Origin: Isoetes taiwanensis
Lineage: Eukaryota; Streptophyta; Lycopodiopsida; Isoetales; Isoetaceae
NCBI GenBank assembly: GCA_021234155.1
Contig: JAJEKV010000131.1
Span: forward strand, 684,001 to 748,000
Direction: 5' to 3'
DNA: 64,000 nt
Shown here: in pieces, positions 13,136 through 25,854 of the stretch
Numbering within the stretch: the stretch's first letter is position 1
How the letters are laid out: each line of letters starts with the position of its first letter
The notes under the pieces: model-generated
The model's database searches: none
Seen by the model: only the letters and a program-made list of their open reading frames with translations
What the model was told of the DNA's origin: nothing
Position numbers and translations under genes: made by a program

Positions 13136-15050
13136 TAATCACGATAATGATCGAGATAGTATAGCCTTCAAGGTTGTCGACTCTGCTGCTACTATTCCAC
13201 AAATTCTCACTCAGGTCTACAGTACTCTTCCAGGGAGAGCCCTCTGTTGTCTTTCCTGTTGGTAGAGGAGTTCGTCACGGTTGCCCCTTGGCTCCATTGC
13301 TTTTTACAATAGTGGCAGAGGTGCTTTCACAATTATTTTCTAGTGCTGCTGAGGATGATGTGATAAGGGTCTTCCTATGGAAAATGGCTCTCAAGAAATT
13401 ATTAATCAAGATGCGATGATACCTTTCTATTTTTGAAAGCAGATGCCGATAATCTCCAAAATGCAAAGCTTCGCTGACACATTTTCCTTAGCCTCGAGTT
13501 TTGGTCGGTTGGCAAAAGTGTTCTCGCTTTGTGGACTCTAGATGATGAAGTCCCACCATGTGTTCTTGCTTACCCCCTCGAAGGTGTTGCCTCATGGGAA
13601 GGCAAACAAGCTTCTTGGTAACCCAAAGGGTATTCATGTTTCAACTTCTGATGCTTGGGATGTTATAATCGAGGGGTTGGAGGCACCTTTTTGGTGGGAT
13701 ACGCTAAGCTATCTATGCCCGAAGGGTAACAGCTTGCTAAGCATGTCTTAAGCAACACATAAGTCTATATGGCTTCTCGCCATTCTTGCTTCTCACCAAA
13801 GTTTCAGAGATTGTGGGTGTTGTTAGAAACTTTATCCGGGTGGAAATGAAGCAAAGCAAGGTGAAGGTTGCATGGTCTAAGTGTATAAAACATAAGTCCG
13901 CCGCAGTTTGGGCATGACAGATTTCCATTTGCAAGTGTAAGGTTATGATCTCAAAATTCATTTGGCGGCTTCTCGAGGTAAGGATGATTCTCCCGGTTAC
14001 GCTTATTGCACGTGCTCTTACCTATTGTATCCCTTTTGGTAAAGTCACACTCAAACCTGTTCTTCCATGGAGTTTATTTTATGAGTTGCGCCTTATCATA
14101 ATGCTTCTCCATTCTTAAAGGGATTGTTAGATTCCCCGCACACGCCAAAACTTTATTTCACATCACCCAACCGCTTGTGTACGCTTGACTCGCACCTTGT
14201 TGGTGGATCCTCTCGTAGACAATCATCCACTTTGCTTTACAAAGGCACCCATTGACTCAAAGACGTTGGAAAAGTGCTGGAATCTTAACTATTGCAAAAG
14301 ATGGTATGACTCGTGCCGCTTGGCCGACATGGGAGGCTTTTCGCTTAAAGTTTCTATTGGGGTGATGGGATAGAGTTCTTTGGCAAAAGTTGCTGATTTT
14401 CTACAGCCTATTCTCGCCACACCAAGAAGATATTTTGGTATGGGTTTGTCATGAAGAAATTAAGGAGTGCAAACTTGTGAACTCTATGTATCGCTTGTTG
14501 CTTGATACTCGATATTCTTCCTCCGGCCTAATAAGTGGTCTCTTCAACTTCCTCCTCTTCAATGGCGTAAGGTGTGGTCTTGGGCATGGGACAAGCTTAC
14601 TTCATCCTAAAGTGGCAGTTCTTTGGTGGCGATTCTTCATAGGTGTCCATGGGTTAATGTGCTTGTCCATAAGTTTAACCCTAGAATATCAAATCGCTGT
14701 CCAAAGATGCAAGCGTGGATCTGAGACCATTGAGCATTGCTTTTTCATGTGTGAACACCTTAGACAGGTATGGGACTGGTTGTTTTCCCTTTTTTCAGGC
14801 TTCACTAACAAGTCAACAACTGCTTTTGGCAATTTACCCAAGTACCTGGACAGAGTTACAAGGCCAGGCTTTTCATCTAGCAGCAGGATGGTTGCTTTGG
14901 ACTATCTGGAAAAGACGAAGATTGGTAATCTTCAAAGGTCTACACTAGGTCTGGATAGGCTCTAGTGCAGTAGTATCAATCAGAGTTTGCGCCTTGGTAC
15001 AACATGGACTATAATCCACCATGTTGGGTGAACAGGGTTCTCAAAAAAGA
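13136..15050 (+). mobile_element. Second LINE fragment, opposite strand, copy A
   Basis: Read on the plus strand, this has the RT motif RGVRHGCPLAPLLFTIVAEV (about 13,265-13,325). The DDT of the (Y/F)ADD active site follows (DDTFLF near 13,420), then a thumb region and a zf-RVT-like domain with KRGSETIEHCFFMCEHLRQVW-type spacing (about 14,710-14,775). The N-terminal RT and the endonuclease are absent, so it is 5' truncated. An A-rich stretch at 15,034-15,057 may be the degraded tail. Its RT sequence differs clearly from the neighbouring minus-strand LINE, so the two are separate families. Confidence 0.8.
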
Positions 15051-18000
15051 AAAGAAAACCTGTTCAACTTGTTTAGGGTAAACAAATGGTTCATTCATCT
15101 CTCCAAGAACCTGTGTTGAATCAATTTGGTAGAAACCTGAAGGATGTGATCTCATGGTTTGATTTCTGCCTCTATAAACAACTTTGAACCATTTTGCCCT
15201 CAAGATGGTTACATGAAATGAACGGAAGTCAACATCAATAATATCAGTAATTTGCCCAACATAATTAAGGTCACCGGTAATAGGTTGTCGATCACGTTGA
15301 CTGGCTTGACTTTTTTGTTCAAATTGAGAAGCAATTCCACAGTCGTATGCCAAGCGACCTTTGTCGACCTCTATAGTCCGAAGATGGTTTCCATAAGCCC
15401 ACATTGAATTGTGAAAACGAGCCTGCATTTTAGAAGGATACTAGAAATGAATCAAGTGTATATAACATACATTGACAATAAATAGAAAATTATACCTTTT
15501 TAACACATCCTTGGAAGTGCAATGTTGAAGTCATCCTTTGGAACATCCTCTCCTTTATCTCGTGCATCTTCCGTTGCTTCAAGCAACCAATCACGAGTCA
15601 TATCCTCAGGCAATTCTTCCAAAGACTCTGGATATAGAATATGTTTTCGGCCATGATGTATACTATTATGTGCAAATTCTCTTCTGGCTGCTTCTCTTTC
15701 TTCTTTAGCATGTTTATATCTCTCCCTCCATATTTCAAGACTTTCAGTATTACGTATTACAAACTTAGTTATTTCTTCAAACATTTCCTCATTCAATTTG
15801 CGAAGCACTCCATAACCTTGTAATTCCTTATCCTTCTTGTCATTCCAAACCTTTGGGGCATCTCTGTGTATTGAAAGTGTGGCTTCATTTGGAAAGAACA
15901 ATGTTTCATGAAGCAAATGACCCTCGGCCATAGACCCCTCAGGCCTAGCCATTTGCCGAATGTAACCTTTCAAAACTTTCATGTTTTGTTCTAGAAAGAA
16001 CATCCACCAACTTGGAGCTGGTCCAACAAATCGAATCTCTTCTGGTAGATGAATCAATAAGTGTACTTGAAGGTCAAAAAAACTTGTAGAGAGCTCTCGC
16101 TCCATCATGCACGGTAGTTCAGCTATCTCAACCTCCATTCTTGAAATATCGTTAAGCTAATCTCTTTCATTGAGACCCATCTACGTACAAACTTGCTATT
16201 TGTTAACAACATAATTGAAAATATACCACTAAAAAGTGTTTTGTGTCATACCTTGCAAACTTTCCAAGTCGATATGTAATAGCACGAATGTTACTTGTAA
16301 GACAATTCTCAATTGCACATGGAAGAATATGCTAGAATGAAACAAAAACACATAATTAAAAAATACGCCATAAGATATTTAATACAAAATCAATACCTGT
16401 ATGAATTCATGCCAATCATGGGACTTCAACCCGCTTAGGTCACCATCTTTTCTGAAGGCTTTACGGAGTGAAGCACTATAGCCAGTGGGGGTGCGCATTT
16501 TGGATAGAATATTGGTTACTTGTAACTTCTCGGATTTGCTTAGAACCCAAGGTGCCTGGGGCAACCTAATGGCTTTGCCCTCCTCTTCAATAGGCCACAA
16601 AGTACGCATTATATTACAATCCTGTAAATCCCTTTTGGCACTTAACTTCTCCCAATCCCCTGTCAAATGTTTCCAGAGCGATTGCCCAACATTCTTGAAG
16701 ATATGCATGGGATCTAGTAGACGATCAAGTTTTAGTTCTTTCCAATACTCAAGGCGGTAAAAATTTGATAAATGTTTCATGCCTGGTGGTGGTATGACCT
16801 CATCATCATTCAATGCACCTTGTGACTCACGAGCTATATTCCATATTTCTAACCAATCTTTGGGTGTCATACGTATCAGTTGCATAATCGTATTTGCTCC
16901 TCGCATAGGGTGGCTAGATGGTAGGTACTTTTTGTGTCCACAATATATTTGCTTGTTAAGGTGTTTGGAGCGGTAGCAACTCAAAGAAGTCTCACATGAT
17001 AGGCAACCATTCATTCCACTTGTTTGCAAGCCTATAATTAGATAATGGGTTAGAAATTTTGCATGCCATAAAAAGAGCATCGGTATTTTAGCATATATAT
17101 ACCAGAAGCAACACCAAAACCAGGATAATCGTGTGTCGTGAAGCAACATATCGCATATAAAGTGAACTGATGTGGCGTCCTTATAATGTCATACATTTGG
17201 ATGCCTTTCCATAAGATCTCTAACTCTTCTATGAGTGGCTCCATGTACACATCCATGTTCTTTACTTGATGCTTCCCTGGTAATAATATATATCATAAAA
17301 GGTTTTTGAAAATGAGATATTGAAATTTAATAATGCGCAAACCCGGAACAACAAGTGCCAACATCAAATGTCCAGCTTTGATTGCCATCCATGGTGGAAT
17401 GTTGTAGTTGATCACAACTATAGGCCACACTATATTTTGATGACAATGTTCCAAATGGACAAATCCCATCCATTCCAATAGCAGGATGTAAATTGCGTGG
17501 TTCATCCTTAAATACCTACCACTTATCTTCTATATGTTTTATAGCTTCTGCATCCGCTGGGATTCTTAAAACTCCATCATTACTTCGATGTGTCACATGA
17601 AAATCCATTAATGCTGACAAAGATGGAGAACGAAACATGTATTGCAAACGGGGAATAATGGGTAGATGTCGCAAAACTTTTCTAGGAATAGTTTTCTTCT
17701 TCATATCCATATAGCGTGGCTCCTTGCATTTTGGGCACTCATGTAATGTTGCATATGCATTCTGGTACAACACACAATCATTTGGGCAAGCATGAATGCA
17801 ATGATATTCCAACCCTAATGCACACAAGATTTCCCTTGCTTCTCTTCTTGATTTGGGAAGACAATGACCAGCACGTAGTATTTTACTTAGCAAGCTACTC
17901 AAAAAAAAAAAGAAGTTGATGTCATCATCTACAAGTGGTAAATGGTTTCATAAGAAAATAATTTATTCAAACAAACAACATACCTAAGTAGCTCCGATAC

Positions 18001-18283
18001 ACTGTTATTACTCCATGCAAATTTGTGTTGAAGATTCAGAATTAGCAAGCATGTTGCAAGGCGTGACATTCTAGCCCCAGGATATAGTGGTTTACCTGCC
18101 TCATCTTTAAGAATACTTGCATCTTCTTTATCATCTTCAATATTGGTCTCTTGATTGGCATCACGATTCTCTCCATCTATAATAGGATAATAGTTATCAA
18201 TAGCTTCAATTAGACCGGTCTCTGGGATTTCACTTCCTGTTGCAGACGTTGGTTCAGAGCTTGATGTAGACTCTCCATTAAAC
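15009..18283 (-). pseudogene. CACTA (En/Spm) TNP2-like transposase, copy A
   Basis: TNP2-type transposases cut and paste CACTA elements. On the minus strand the exons run as follows. 18,283-17,985 is acidic, then LYPGARMSRLATCLLILNLQ. 17,902-17,516 has IHACPNDCVLYQ and CPKCKEPRY, a Cys-pair zinc site. About 17,510-17,290 has RNLHPAIGMDGICPFG then YNIPPWMAIK. 17,265-17,096 has the DVYMEPLIEEL block. 17,035-16,390 has CGHKKYLPSSHPMRG and LLDPMHIFKNV. 16,138-15,500 is a DUF4218-like block (HLLIHLPEEI, GPAPSWWMFF). 15,428-15,050 is a DUF4216-like C-terminus. Exons are separated by AT-rich introns with GT/AG ends. The frame breaks near 17,430 between the PFG and YNIPPW blocks, also in copy B, so the lesion is probably real. 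Confidence 0.85.
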
Positions 18284-18539
18284 TGCAATTATTCGCATAT
18301 TAGTGCAATATTTGGTCATATAGATATTCAACTGTCTAAGGGAAGAATCATCATGCAAAATACTATGCAATTACAAAGTACGTACACGCTTAATAGTAGT
18401 TGTTTTGCAAAGTTAATCAAATTAGAGTAGTGCATAATAAATAGTAGCAGACTACATAAATAGAAAATAAGAATAAAACTTATAAATTAATCGTAATCTA
18501 TTTCTTTAAAGTCACAAAGATTTTTTCACACGGCTTTTT

Positions 18540-19085
18540 TTATTGGCCTCCCTAATTGAACAACGAGAGCTCCCCGATCTAGCTCCCTTCGTCTTCGAGT
18601 TGGTATGGGTCACCAAAAATTATAGTCAACAAATATCTCATCCCCCGGCCTCAAATTTTAATAGCACAAACCCAAGACATAAAATCCAACATGTCCATCT
18701 ATATGATCCGAATCATGTATGTCCGTCTCCTCAAAGATAGCATTAGACAACTCCAAATGACCATGTGAGCTATCAATAAGACCAGCAATATTTCCATGAA
18801 CGCTAGGACGACCATCAATATAAATCTTATCACCCATCGACACATCTTCCACGCTCCTTTTGCTTAGTCAATAAGGCACCAATTCTTTACTAGACCATAC
18901 ATAGACATGTCACATGAATGATGCTAATCTTAACCAAACACCCCAACTATATTCGGGCCCTCCATATGCCATTAGGGTTGTTGGATTTTCAAGACTACCA
19001 CTGCATTACTTTCTAGTATATATCCCTGGGTGCACTCTATATATGGACAGATGGCATCTCAAGGTTCGAGGGGTCATAGAAAAAC
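18540..19085 (-). pseudogene. SET-domain-like coding segment, copy A
   Basis: On the minus strand, below the frame-shifted N-terminal part, reads GDKIYIDGRP, then HGNIAGLIDS, then NAIFEETDIHDSDHIDGHV. In copy B the continuation AIKNLRPGDEIFVDYNFW is also open. The GN-x-x-x-x-I-(N/D)-S and E-(L/I)-x-x-DY-(N/S) pattern matches the C-terminal half of SET-domain lysine methyltransferases. The usual NHS is replaced by DSS/DSL. It lies between the transposase exons and the accessory ORF, all on the same strand. The family is probable; activity is doubtful. Confidence 0.6.
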
Positions 19086-21835
19086 CCCCTCGTGATTTGG
19101 AGTAGAAAACCCATACCATACCTTTTTCAACTAACATACAATATAGACCCTATCCGTAGATTTACGATTGATTGTGCCAAATTATATAATCCCTTTCCAC
19201 TTTTGTACCATATGCTTGCATGGACCATATGCTTGCACGAATCACCATGGACCTTGGTCACGCTTGAGTTGGTCACGCCCGTGGTAAACACTAGCAGATT
19301 GATCACAGGGTCATGTTTATCATAGATTGATCACAGGGTCTATAACATATGTTGGGGCCGCCCTAGGTCATATAACATATGTTGGGGCCCTAGGTCATAT
19401 AGGACCATTGAACCTAATGATAATGATAAACATGTTGAATGGGAAGACTTCGATCTTTCTTGTTTTCTCGCTTCTTCTGGACAAGATCTTGTGCTCTACC
19501 ACCGCATCCAAGACAAAAGTTAATCCCATAAGAATAAAGCCAGAGCCACATTCCTTTATATATATAATCGGTTTTACCGAGGTTGATCCCTTTAGCAACT
19601 CCCCGAATGGCCATCGTGGCATAGCTTGACGCCGATAATGAAAGCCAGCTGCAAGGTCGTAAGTGAGCCGCTTGATTTATCTAAATCTGCATCTTTGACA
19701 GAGATCCCAAGACCTTGTCAAGATCGCCATAGCCTAATGGCTTTGCGTAATTATCATACTTTATGATTTTCCCAGATAAATGCAAATTATGGAATGGTCA
19801 TGTCTTAATATTGCAAAATAAATGCTATAATCAAATGTAAATACCATTTCATGTTCCTTGGCTTGACAATAACGCGTCTCAGAACCACCGTGATAAGTGT
19901 TCCATAGAGAATTCTCTGCAAAAAGAATTGCAACTCATAAAGGAAACAAAAAGTATCTATTATAAATGCATGCTCTTGAACAAAGATGCTCTTTGAACAA
20001 AAATCTCTATATGATGCATGACTGGGTCTAACGGTGGTTGACATGTGTCACGAAATTATTCTCGATCATATTCATGACGAATATAACAAAAGCATCATCA
20101 TACATCACTTTTCCAGCTATGCCCACAGCCTCTATGGAGATGGGAATAAAATCAATCGATGGCATTTGAATATTTTCTTCCATGTAAAGGGGAACTAAAA
20201 GCTTGTCAAATACATGAAGATATTTGTGTGAAAACTTGCAATTGCCTCGCAAATTTTGCAGATGCTACTTCTTTTGTATAGGCTAGTTTAGCATGTTCTT
20301 TTGGCTGCAAGAAAAGCACTAGACTCGAGAAGCCAATATCAAGAGCCTCTCTACATCATCCCCATGAGCAAGTCCGCTTTGCTTAATGAGAATCAAATAA
20401 ACAAAGACGCTGTATATACATAAGTCTATAAAATAGTAACTGGTATCAAACGATTTAAAAGTCGCCAAGATGCCCAAGAAGATTCTTTAAAACCTTACAA
20501 ACAAGAAAAACGAAGATAAACGCAACAAACACAATTACAATTTATTTCGTAAACCTAAAAAAACTCAGGGTAAATCATACTTGTAAACTTGAGCGTAAAA
20601 TGCCTCTAAGTTCATCCTTCCCAAGCGATCCCCTATTAGCTTTGCAATCTTACTTAAAACTTTGTGTTGTGTCCGGCTGATAATTGCGTATATGGAAGTA
20701 AAGACCAAAGAGAATAACAAAGATGCTTCCGATTTTTGATGCCACCGGTCTTCCATCACCGTGCACTATAGCATGAACAAAAATGGTTACTAACAACATC
20801 AATGTTTGTAACAAGAGACAAATCATAAAAAATCTTACTCTGTTAGCTCTCTCAACAAGTTGATCACAAAGTGGTTTTATGTGTTACAAAAATAGCATAA
20901 TGTGGCTTCACAATATGATGTTTTAATATAGGTAAATAGCCATACCCTAAGCTCGACAAGTCTTCTATCCACCGCAAGGGAGGAATTCCAAGAACTTTTC
21001 TTTCGCCCCCATGGCTAACATTTCATGGCCCAATGGCGATGAAGTCGCACCACAAGCACAATAAAATAACATTTCGCATAAGTTCATTTGATCAACCCTT
21101 TATTTTTTGCTCATTAGATCTGAAAGAACACAATGCTGAAGCTCAATGACATATAGAAAAGCCCAAACACGTAACATTCTACCAAGCAACACTCAATAAA
21201 AAATCCCCGACCTTCAAATGAGTTTCCAAAAGCCTAAGTGGATACATGAAGGAATTAAAGAATACCGTGATGGAAATACCTCAATCTATTTGAGCTCAAT
21301 ACGTACCATCAATCAAAAGAGATCAAAAAGAGCCATCCATCACCCGCTTTCTTGAGCTCTCTTGTTGCCAAAGAAGAAAATGAAGCCCACTAAATAAACC
21401 ACAAATAGGCAAACGGATAGCTCCCTGGTCTTAGAAATGGTTGAAGCTGCCCTAATCTTCCACCTACGGATCCCTCCTTCCCCGCCTTTCCTCCCTTAAC
21501 GCTCAAAGCAGGGGAAAAGAACACCGAAAACGATAGGAGAGCTCGGGACCGATACTCTGGCCGACTAAACCACTAAAAACCCTTTACGCTCATGCAAATA
21601 AGTACGCATTTGTACATATGGTGAACCCCCTTGGTATATATAAGCTTCTTCCTGCCTCTGGAATCTTTCTAGATGGTGTAATCATATATTGACGTCCCCA
21701 ATAGATAAACTCCTCCAACATCCAACAACCAAATGTCCTACTTAACTAAATGGAACAATTGCATTTGTAAGACTATCTGGCATATGAGCATGGTAATCCC
21801 CATCAGTCTCATTAATATGTGAAAGAGAATATGTG
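19086..21835. other. Unassigned transposon-internal DNA, copy A
   Basis: Several short minus-strand open stretches (19,622-19,395, 20,252-20,028, 20,759-20,565) show plausible protein-like composition and recur in copy B, but I recognise no family. They may be exons of a further gene within the CACTA-like block. A direct repeat of about 30 bp containing ataacatatgttggggcc occurs at 19,342-19,395 and again in copy B. Confidence 0.4.
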
Positions 21836-22481
21836 CTAAAACAGGCCTTGATTGAAAGTGTTGCAGACTTCCCCCTTGTTCGTCCTCTTACTTGTTGAGT
21901 GTCTACTACCATTCTTCTGCATCACTGAAAGAGGTACTTGAACCTGCTCACCTGCTGCACGGCCGCCTAATTCTAGGTGGTGTGGATGAGGACGGGATGG
22001 AAATCCACCATGCCCCTGCAATTGGTGAGTTATATTGCAACCTCCTCATGTACTGCAAGATTATCCAAATTCCAATGTTGCAAAAAATCAAATATAGAGG
22101 AAAACTTTATAGACGTACCTCATCAGCCTTTCGACGCATCCGTCTTTCAGAATAATCAGGAGGAGGTGCATCTGCACACCATCCAAATCTTATCTTATGG
22201 TCTTCTCTGATGCTGTACTCTAGTTTTCTCGCACCACGACACTTCAGGCACCAACAGGGCCATTTAGATTGATATAGACTTTGGATGGGATCGATCCTTG
22301 CATTATCTGATCGTGTACCCCTACTAGAATGCGAAGAAGAAGAGTCCATTCTGCATTTAATCAATATTGCAATTGTAAAAAGTGTAGTTATACTAGAAAG
22401 TATCCTATTTCTTCTTGAGGGCCCTGTACTTGACTGACTTGATGATGTAGCGCTTGTGTTTTCACTCGACGAAGAGGCCAT
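21836..22481 (-). CDS. CACTA-type accessory ORF with a Cys-pair motif, copy A
   Basis: On the minus strand an ATG at 22,481 opens a Ser-rich N-terminus (MASSSSENTSATSSS). A basic segment follows, then WPCWCLKCRGARKLEY and a H-rich stretch EDHKIRFGWC. The C-x-C-x-x-C plus H spacing resembles the transposase-associated domain found at the N-terminus of CACTA proteins. A donor site near 22,115 (GAG|GTACGT) and an acceptor near 22,012 (TGCAG|GGGC) would join a second exon that ends at 21,836 in NTFNQGLF. It is conserved in copy B. It sits upstream of the TNP2 exons on the same strand and could be the N-terminal part of the same protein. Confidence 0.5.
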
Positions 22482-22710
22482 CTTGATAAATTAAAGAAGT
22501 TAGCAATAGCATCCTTTTGAGCAGAGTTGCATGAGCTAATAACATGCATCAATAAAATTATCTTATTTTTTAAATTCTATAGCAAGGACCTAGGAAAAAA
22601 CACTAGAGAAATTTATGTAGTAGAAATTTATGTCAATTCTAATAGTATTGCCAAATGAAATTATACAAGATTTTAATCCCTATTGCGCTAGACAATCTAT
22701 GCTTGCTGGG

Positions 22711-24530
22711 ATTCTCGAGCAGCCAGCTTGACAGTCAAGTAGGCATCATCGAGATAGGGGCCCCTCACCCGTGCAAGATTCAGACTCGCACTCAACCATT
22801 GACCATATCTTCACATTGCAGAACTCGTTGAAGACAAAGTAGAACCACCGCCGATCTATATTGTTGCTTCGGGATTTTAACCAGGCATTTGACACCGGTC
22901 TTGGGAAAAACTATGGGTAAGATTGAGATTTGCAGAATGCAATGTACGTGATATATGAAAGAAGTTCGGTCGGCTGTGTTTCGACAAGCCAACCATTTGA
23001 TAGTAGTATCGGGTTCGCTGTGGATGCCCTCTCTCCCAACATTGTTTGGGCTTTACATTGATCAATTGAAGAGCCGGGTTTGTCGATAATGGGGGCTTAT
23101 CGGCTCACCTTTCTACTAGATCATCAAGCGCTAATATATGCCGATGATGTGGACCTCCTAGCTTACACACCAAATAGACATGCAACGACATCTCGATGCC
23201 CCCGACACATTCCCGCCAAGCGACCGATATGCGATCAACCTGCCAAGACTAAGGTGGTTTTCATATCATCTTCACGGGCCACCGAGGATCCCTCCTTCGC
23301 CATCGAGGGGGTAATGTGGAAGTAGCATCCACATACAAATATTTGGGAGTGGAGTATCCTTCTAATATGCACCGGGACACATCCATATGGCTATGAGTTA
23401 CTTGCTGGCTAGAAGGCACTATATGCAATGCAAAACAATAGTCATAGAGCCGAGTTAGTATGATTGGCCCATCACCACACCTGCTCAAGGTCTTAGTGGA
23501 GCCCGGCCCCTTTATAATGGGGTTGAAGTATGGGGCCCAAAGAGTATCCCTCGCTACTTGGAATGACTTGGAGCAGTGCAAAACCTTCTTGGTAATGAAA
23601 GCACTTAGTGGTGAAGTCCACAGTCCCATATCAAATTGTACCGCAGAGATAGGAGTCTTGCCTCTCCGTAGGGCGGCCCTTGATCACCACATTGTCTATG
23701 CTTAGAAGGTGGTCAATATGGACGGCGCTTGTCTCCCTAAACTAGCTTATATCATGGCAATGGGACCATAGTGCCTCAAGGCCCGGAGGGAAAAATAGAG
23801 CTCAATGGTTGGCTAGATGGAATGTGCAGAGCACAAAAGTATACATGTGCAATCACCAGGCAGATCGCCATAGCTTGAGGTAATATCTTGACGCTTGCTT
23901 TCTCAAAGAAGCTTTGGGATGTCAAATACTCTTGAACAGGTCAAGACAAAGACACTACTAGCACATAAATCCCACATTTGAACGAGGCCCGGCATGCTAC
24001 CGCAGACACCCACTTCTGCCCATGAAAAAGACATAGATTCATCATTGCTTCCATTCGGGCACATCATCTTCAATTGAGACAGTAAATGGATTGGTGAGCC
24101 ACGCTAGACGTGCCTCGCCAATGCCGCCAAATGGGGAGTCATTGAGGATGAATCTCATACCCTTCAAAGTTGCCCAGCATATGATCAAATCCTGACGCTT
24201 ATGCCGAGTTGGTCAGGCCTGGTCACCGCTACATGTGACATTGGAGCACCTGTGATCCGACGAAAGTGCTAGGATCATACCTTCGTGAGGTCATGGACAT
24301 GCGAGATCAAATTTATGTCCTCGGCACGCTGACATGTATATATACATTTATTTCATGATGATGTATACTTGTATAGTTTGATTGTAACATTCTTATTAAT
24401 GTCATGGTTTTTCCTAAAACCCTTCTAGGCAAGGGTTTTTTAACCCGGACAAGAATAAGTTTGTCATGGGCCCTTCCGGTCCTATAGGCCATTGGTCGCT
24501 GGATGATAAAACCATTCTTATTCTTATTTT
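22711..24530 (+). mobile_element. Third LINE family, copy A, 5' truncated
   Basis: The plus strand carries RT pieces in shifted frames: STIDHIF near 22,790, SPNIVWALH (corrupt form of a GCPLSPTLFGL-type motif) near 23,040, and LIYADDVDLLAYT near 23,130, which holds the catalytic ADD. After this come VSLATWNDLEQ near 23,550 and PLRRAALDHHIVYA near 23,690. The 3' end has a cattcttattcttatttt simple-sequence tail ending at about 24,530, typical of some LINE clades that use microsatellite tails instead of poly(A). The 5' end starts in the RT, so the copy is truncated. It cannot make a full protein. Confidence 0.8.
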
Positions 24531-25854
24531 ACCAACTACTATTTGGTAACTAGAGGCAACTTTAGTATCGTAAAAAAATACTTAGAGTGAATTGTTACAT
24601 TATATAATTCATCTAAGTATTAATTGTGCTTGATATTTTTGGCCTTAAAAATTTGGCCCAAGTCCATTCGACGGCCCATCAACCTCGAACACTGGCACTG
24701 CTTGTGCCACCCCGTTGGTACGTATACCAAGTTTATCGGCCTATTTCTCCTCACAAACAATTATCTAATAATGAAATAAGTTTATACAAGTACATGGCAT
24801 GCTGCTAGAACTAGTAGAAACTATAATCTAAGAGAATGTATTTTTATCCCTACAGGAAACCATTTTGCAAAGATGCAATGGTCTATATAGTTCAGAGGAT
24901 GTAATTTTTTTTCCACTTTTATGAAGATGTGCAATGAAAACCAAAATATGTGACTATATTTTAAGGTCACATGTGTGACATAATATACATGAATTTTAAG
25001 AATTTTATAAGGGTAGTTGCAAAGGTCTAACTTTGGTGACAAAAATATGTGACTATATTTTTCCACATTTGTGATAAAATATACATGAATTTTTTAGAAA
25101 TTTATAGGAGTGGTTTTATTCCCGCTTAAATCAATGCCATACCTAAGAGAAATCAAGAAGAAAAAAAAAAGTCAATGGTTTGGAGCACCTCTCGTGGAGA
25201 ATCGAACGCCACCGACCTCCCCGGAGGGAAGCTCTGCTGGAATGGAAGAGAGTTTTTCAGAGAACAAGTGGTGTCAAATCAAATTCCCTTAGTTTCCTTG
25301 GCAACTTTTTTCCTAGAACCCGCCAAAGGGCAATACATTTTTTCTTGTTCCCCAAATTGTTAATGAGGAGCCAAGAAGCATCGAGGATTCATCGGTGGGA
25401 TTCATCGAGTTTTTATTTTCTACCTACGCTTGTCCCTAGAAACCAATACAACCTCTTGTGAGGAGCAATCAAGCTCGGTGTATAGTCCTGATTGGTATGA
25501 TGGACACACACCCCCGTGTCTTGGTCTAAAAGCATGAAATGATCATTTATTTGGCGTAACCATTTGCGTACCAATTTCTCACAATGACTTGGCTTCCGGA
25601 GCAACCACTAACATCGATTTACTTCGTTTTACCAGTACATCCCGAATTTTTGAATGCCAAGATTGGGACATCGATTGCTAGTAATAAGGCATTCTATCAC
25701 CTGACCGAATCCGGTGCGTGATTTTCCATTAAATGTAATTATCTATAACAATAATCAAGTAGTTTATCTGTTCAACCATGCCATATAGCTTTTTATTCGT
25801 AAGGTGTTAATTCATTTCTAAAATGCTAATCCTTATAGGTGCAAAATTATTGAC
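24531..25854. other. End of copy A; non-coding with CACTA-like repeats
   Basis: No gene is seen. The interval contains the repeat block at 24,937-25,110 and then a GC-richer stretch (25,170-25,330) with short ORFs in three frames, conserved in copy B at 57,540-57,730 but not recognised. The sequence shared with copy B stops at 25,854. Confidence 0.5.
24937..25110. repeat. Two-unit repeat resembling CACTA subterminal DNA, copy A
   Basis: The motif tgtgactatatttt followed by an inverted gtcac/gtgac pair and atatacatgaatttt is repeated about 98 bp apart. In copy B the two units are intact (57,305-57,402 and 57,403-57,500). The gtgacaaaa words match those next to the CACTA end at 63,832. I cannot find a terminal CACTA motif beside this block. 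Confidence 0.55.

Larger units (their letters stand above)
1..25854. repeat. Copy A of a ~26-kb direct duplication
   Basis: This interval matches 31,831-58,213 from end to end in the same orientation. Anchor points include 61 with 31,892, the PPR start codon at 2005 with 33,850, the gypsy RNase H ORF at 7,930 with 40,217, the TNP2 C-terminal ORF at 15,500 with 47,777, and the last shared bases at 25,854 with 58,213. The offset drifts from about 31.83 to 32.36 kb through small indels. The left end may lie outside the window because the match already holds at base 1. The right end is sharp and abuts an inverted LINE. Confidence 0.95.

Noticed and set aside
9660-15050. One LINE with a 5' inversion (twin priming)
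   Set aside because: Both arms contain an RT core and a C-terminal zinc-knuckle region, with different sequences, so they are two elements.
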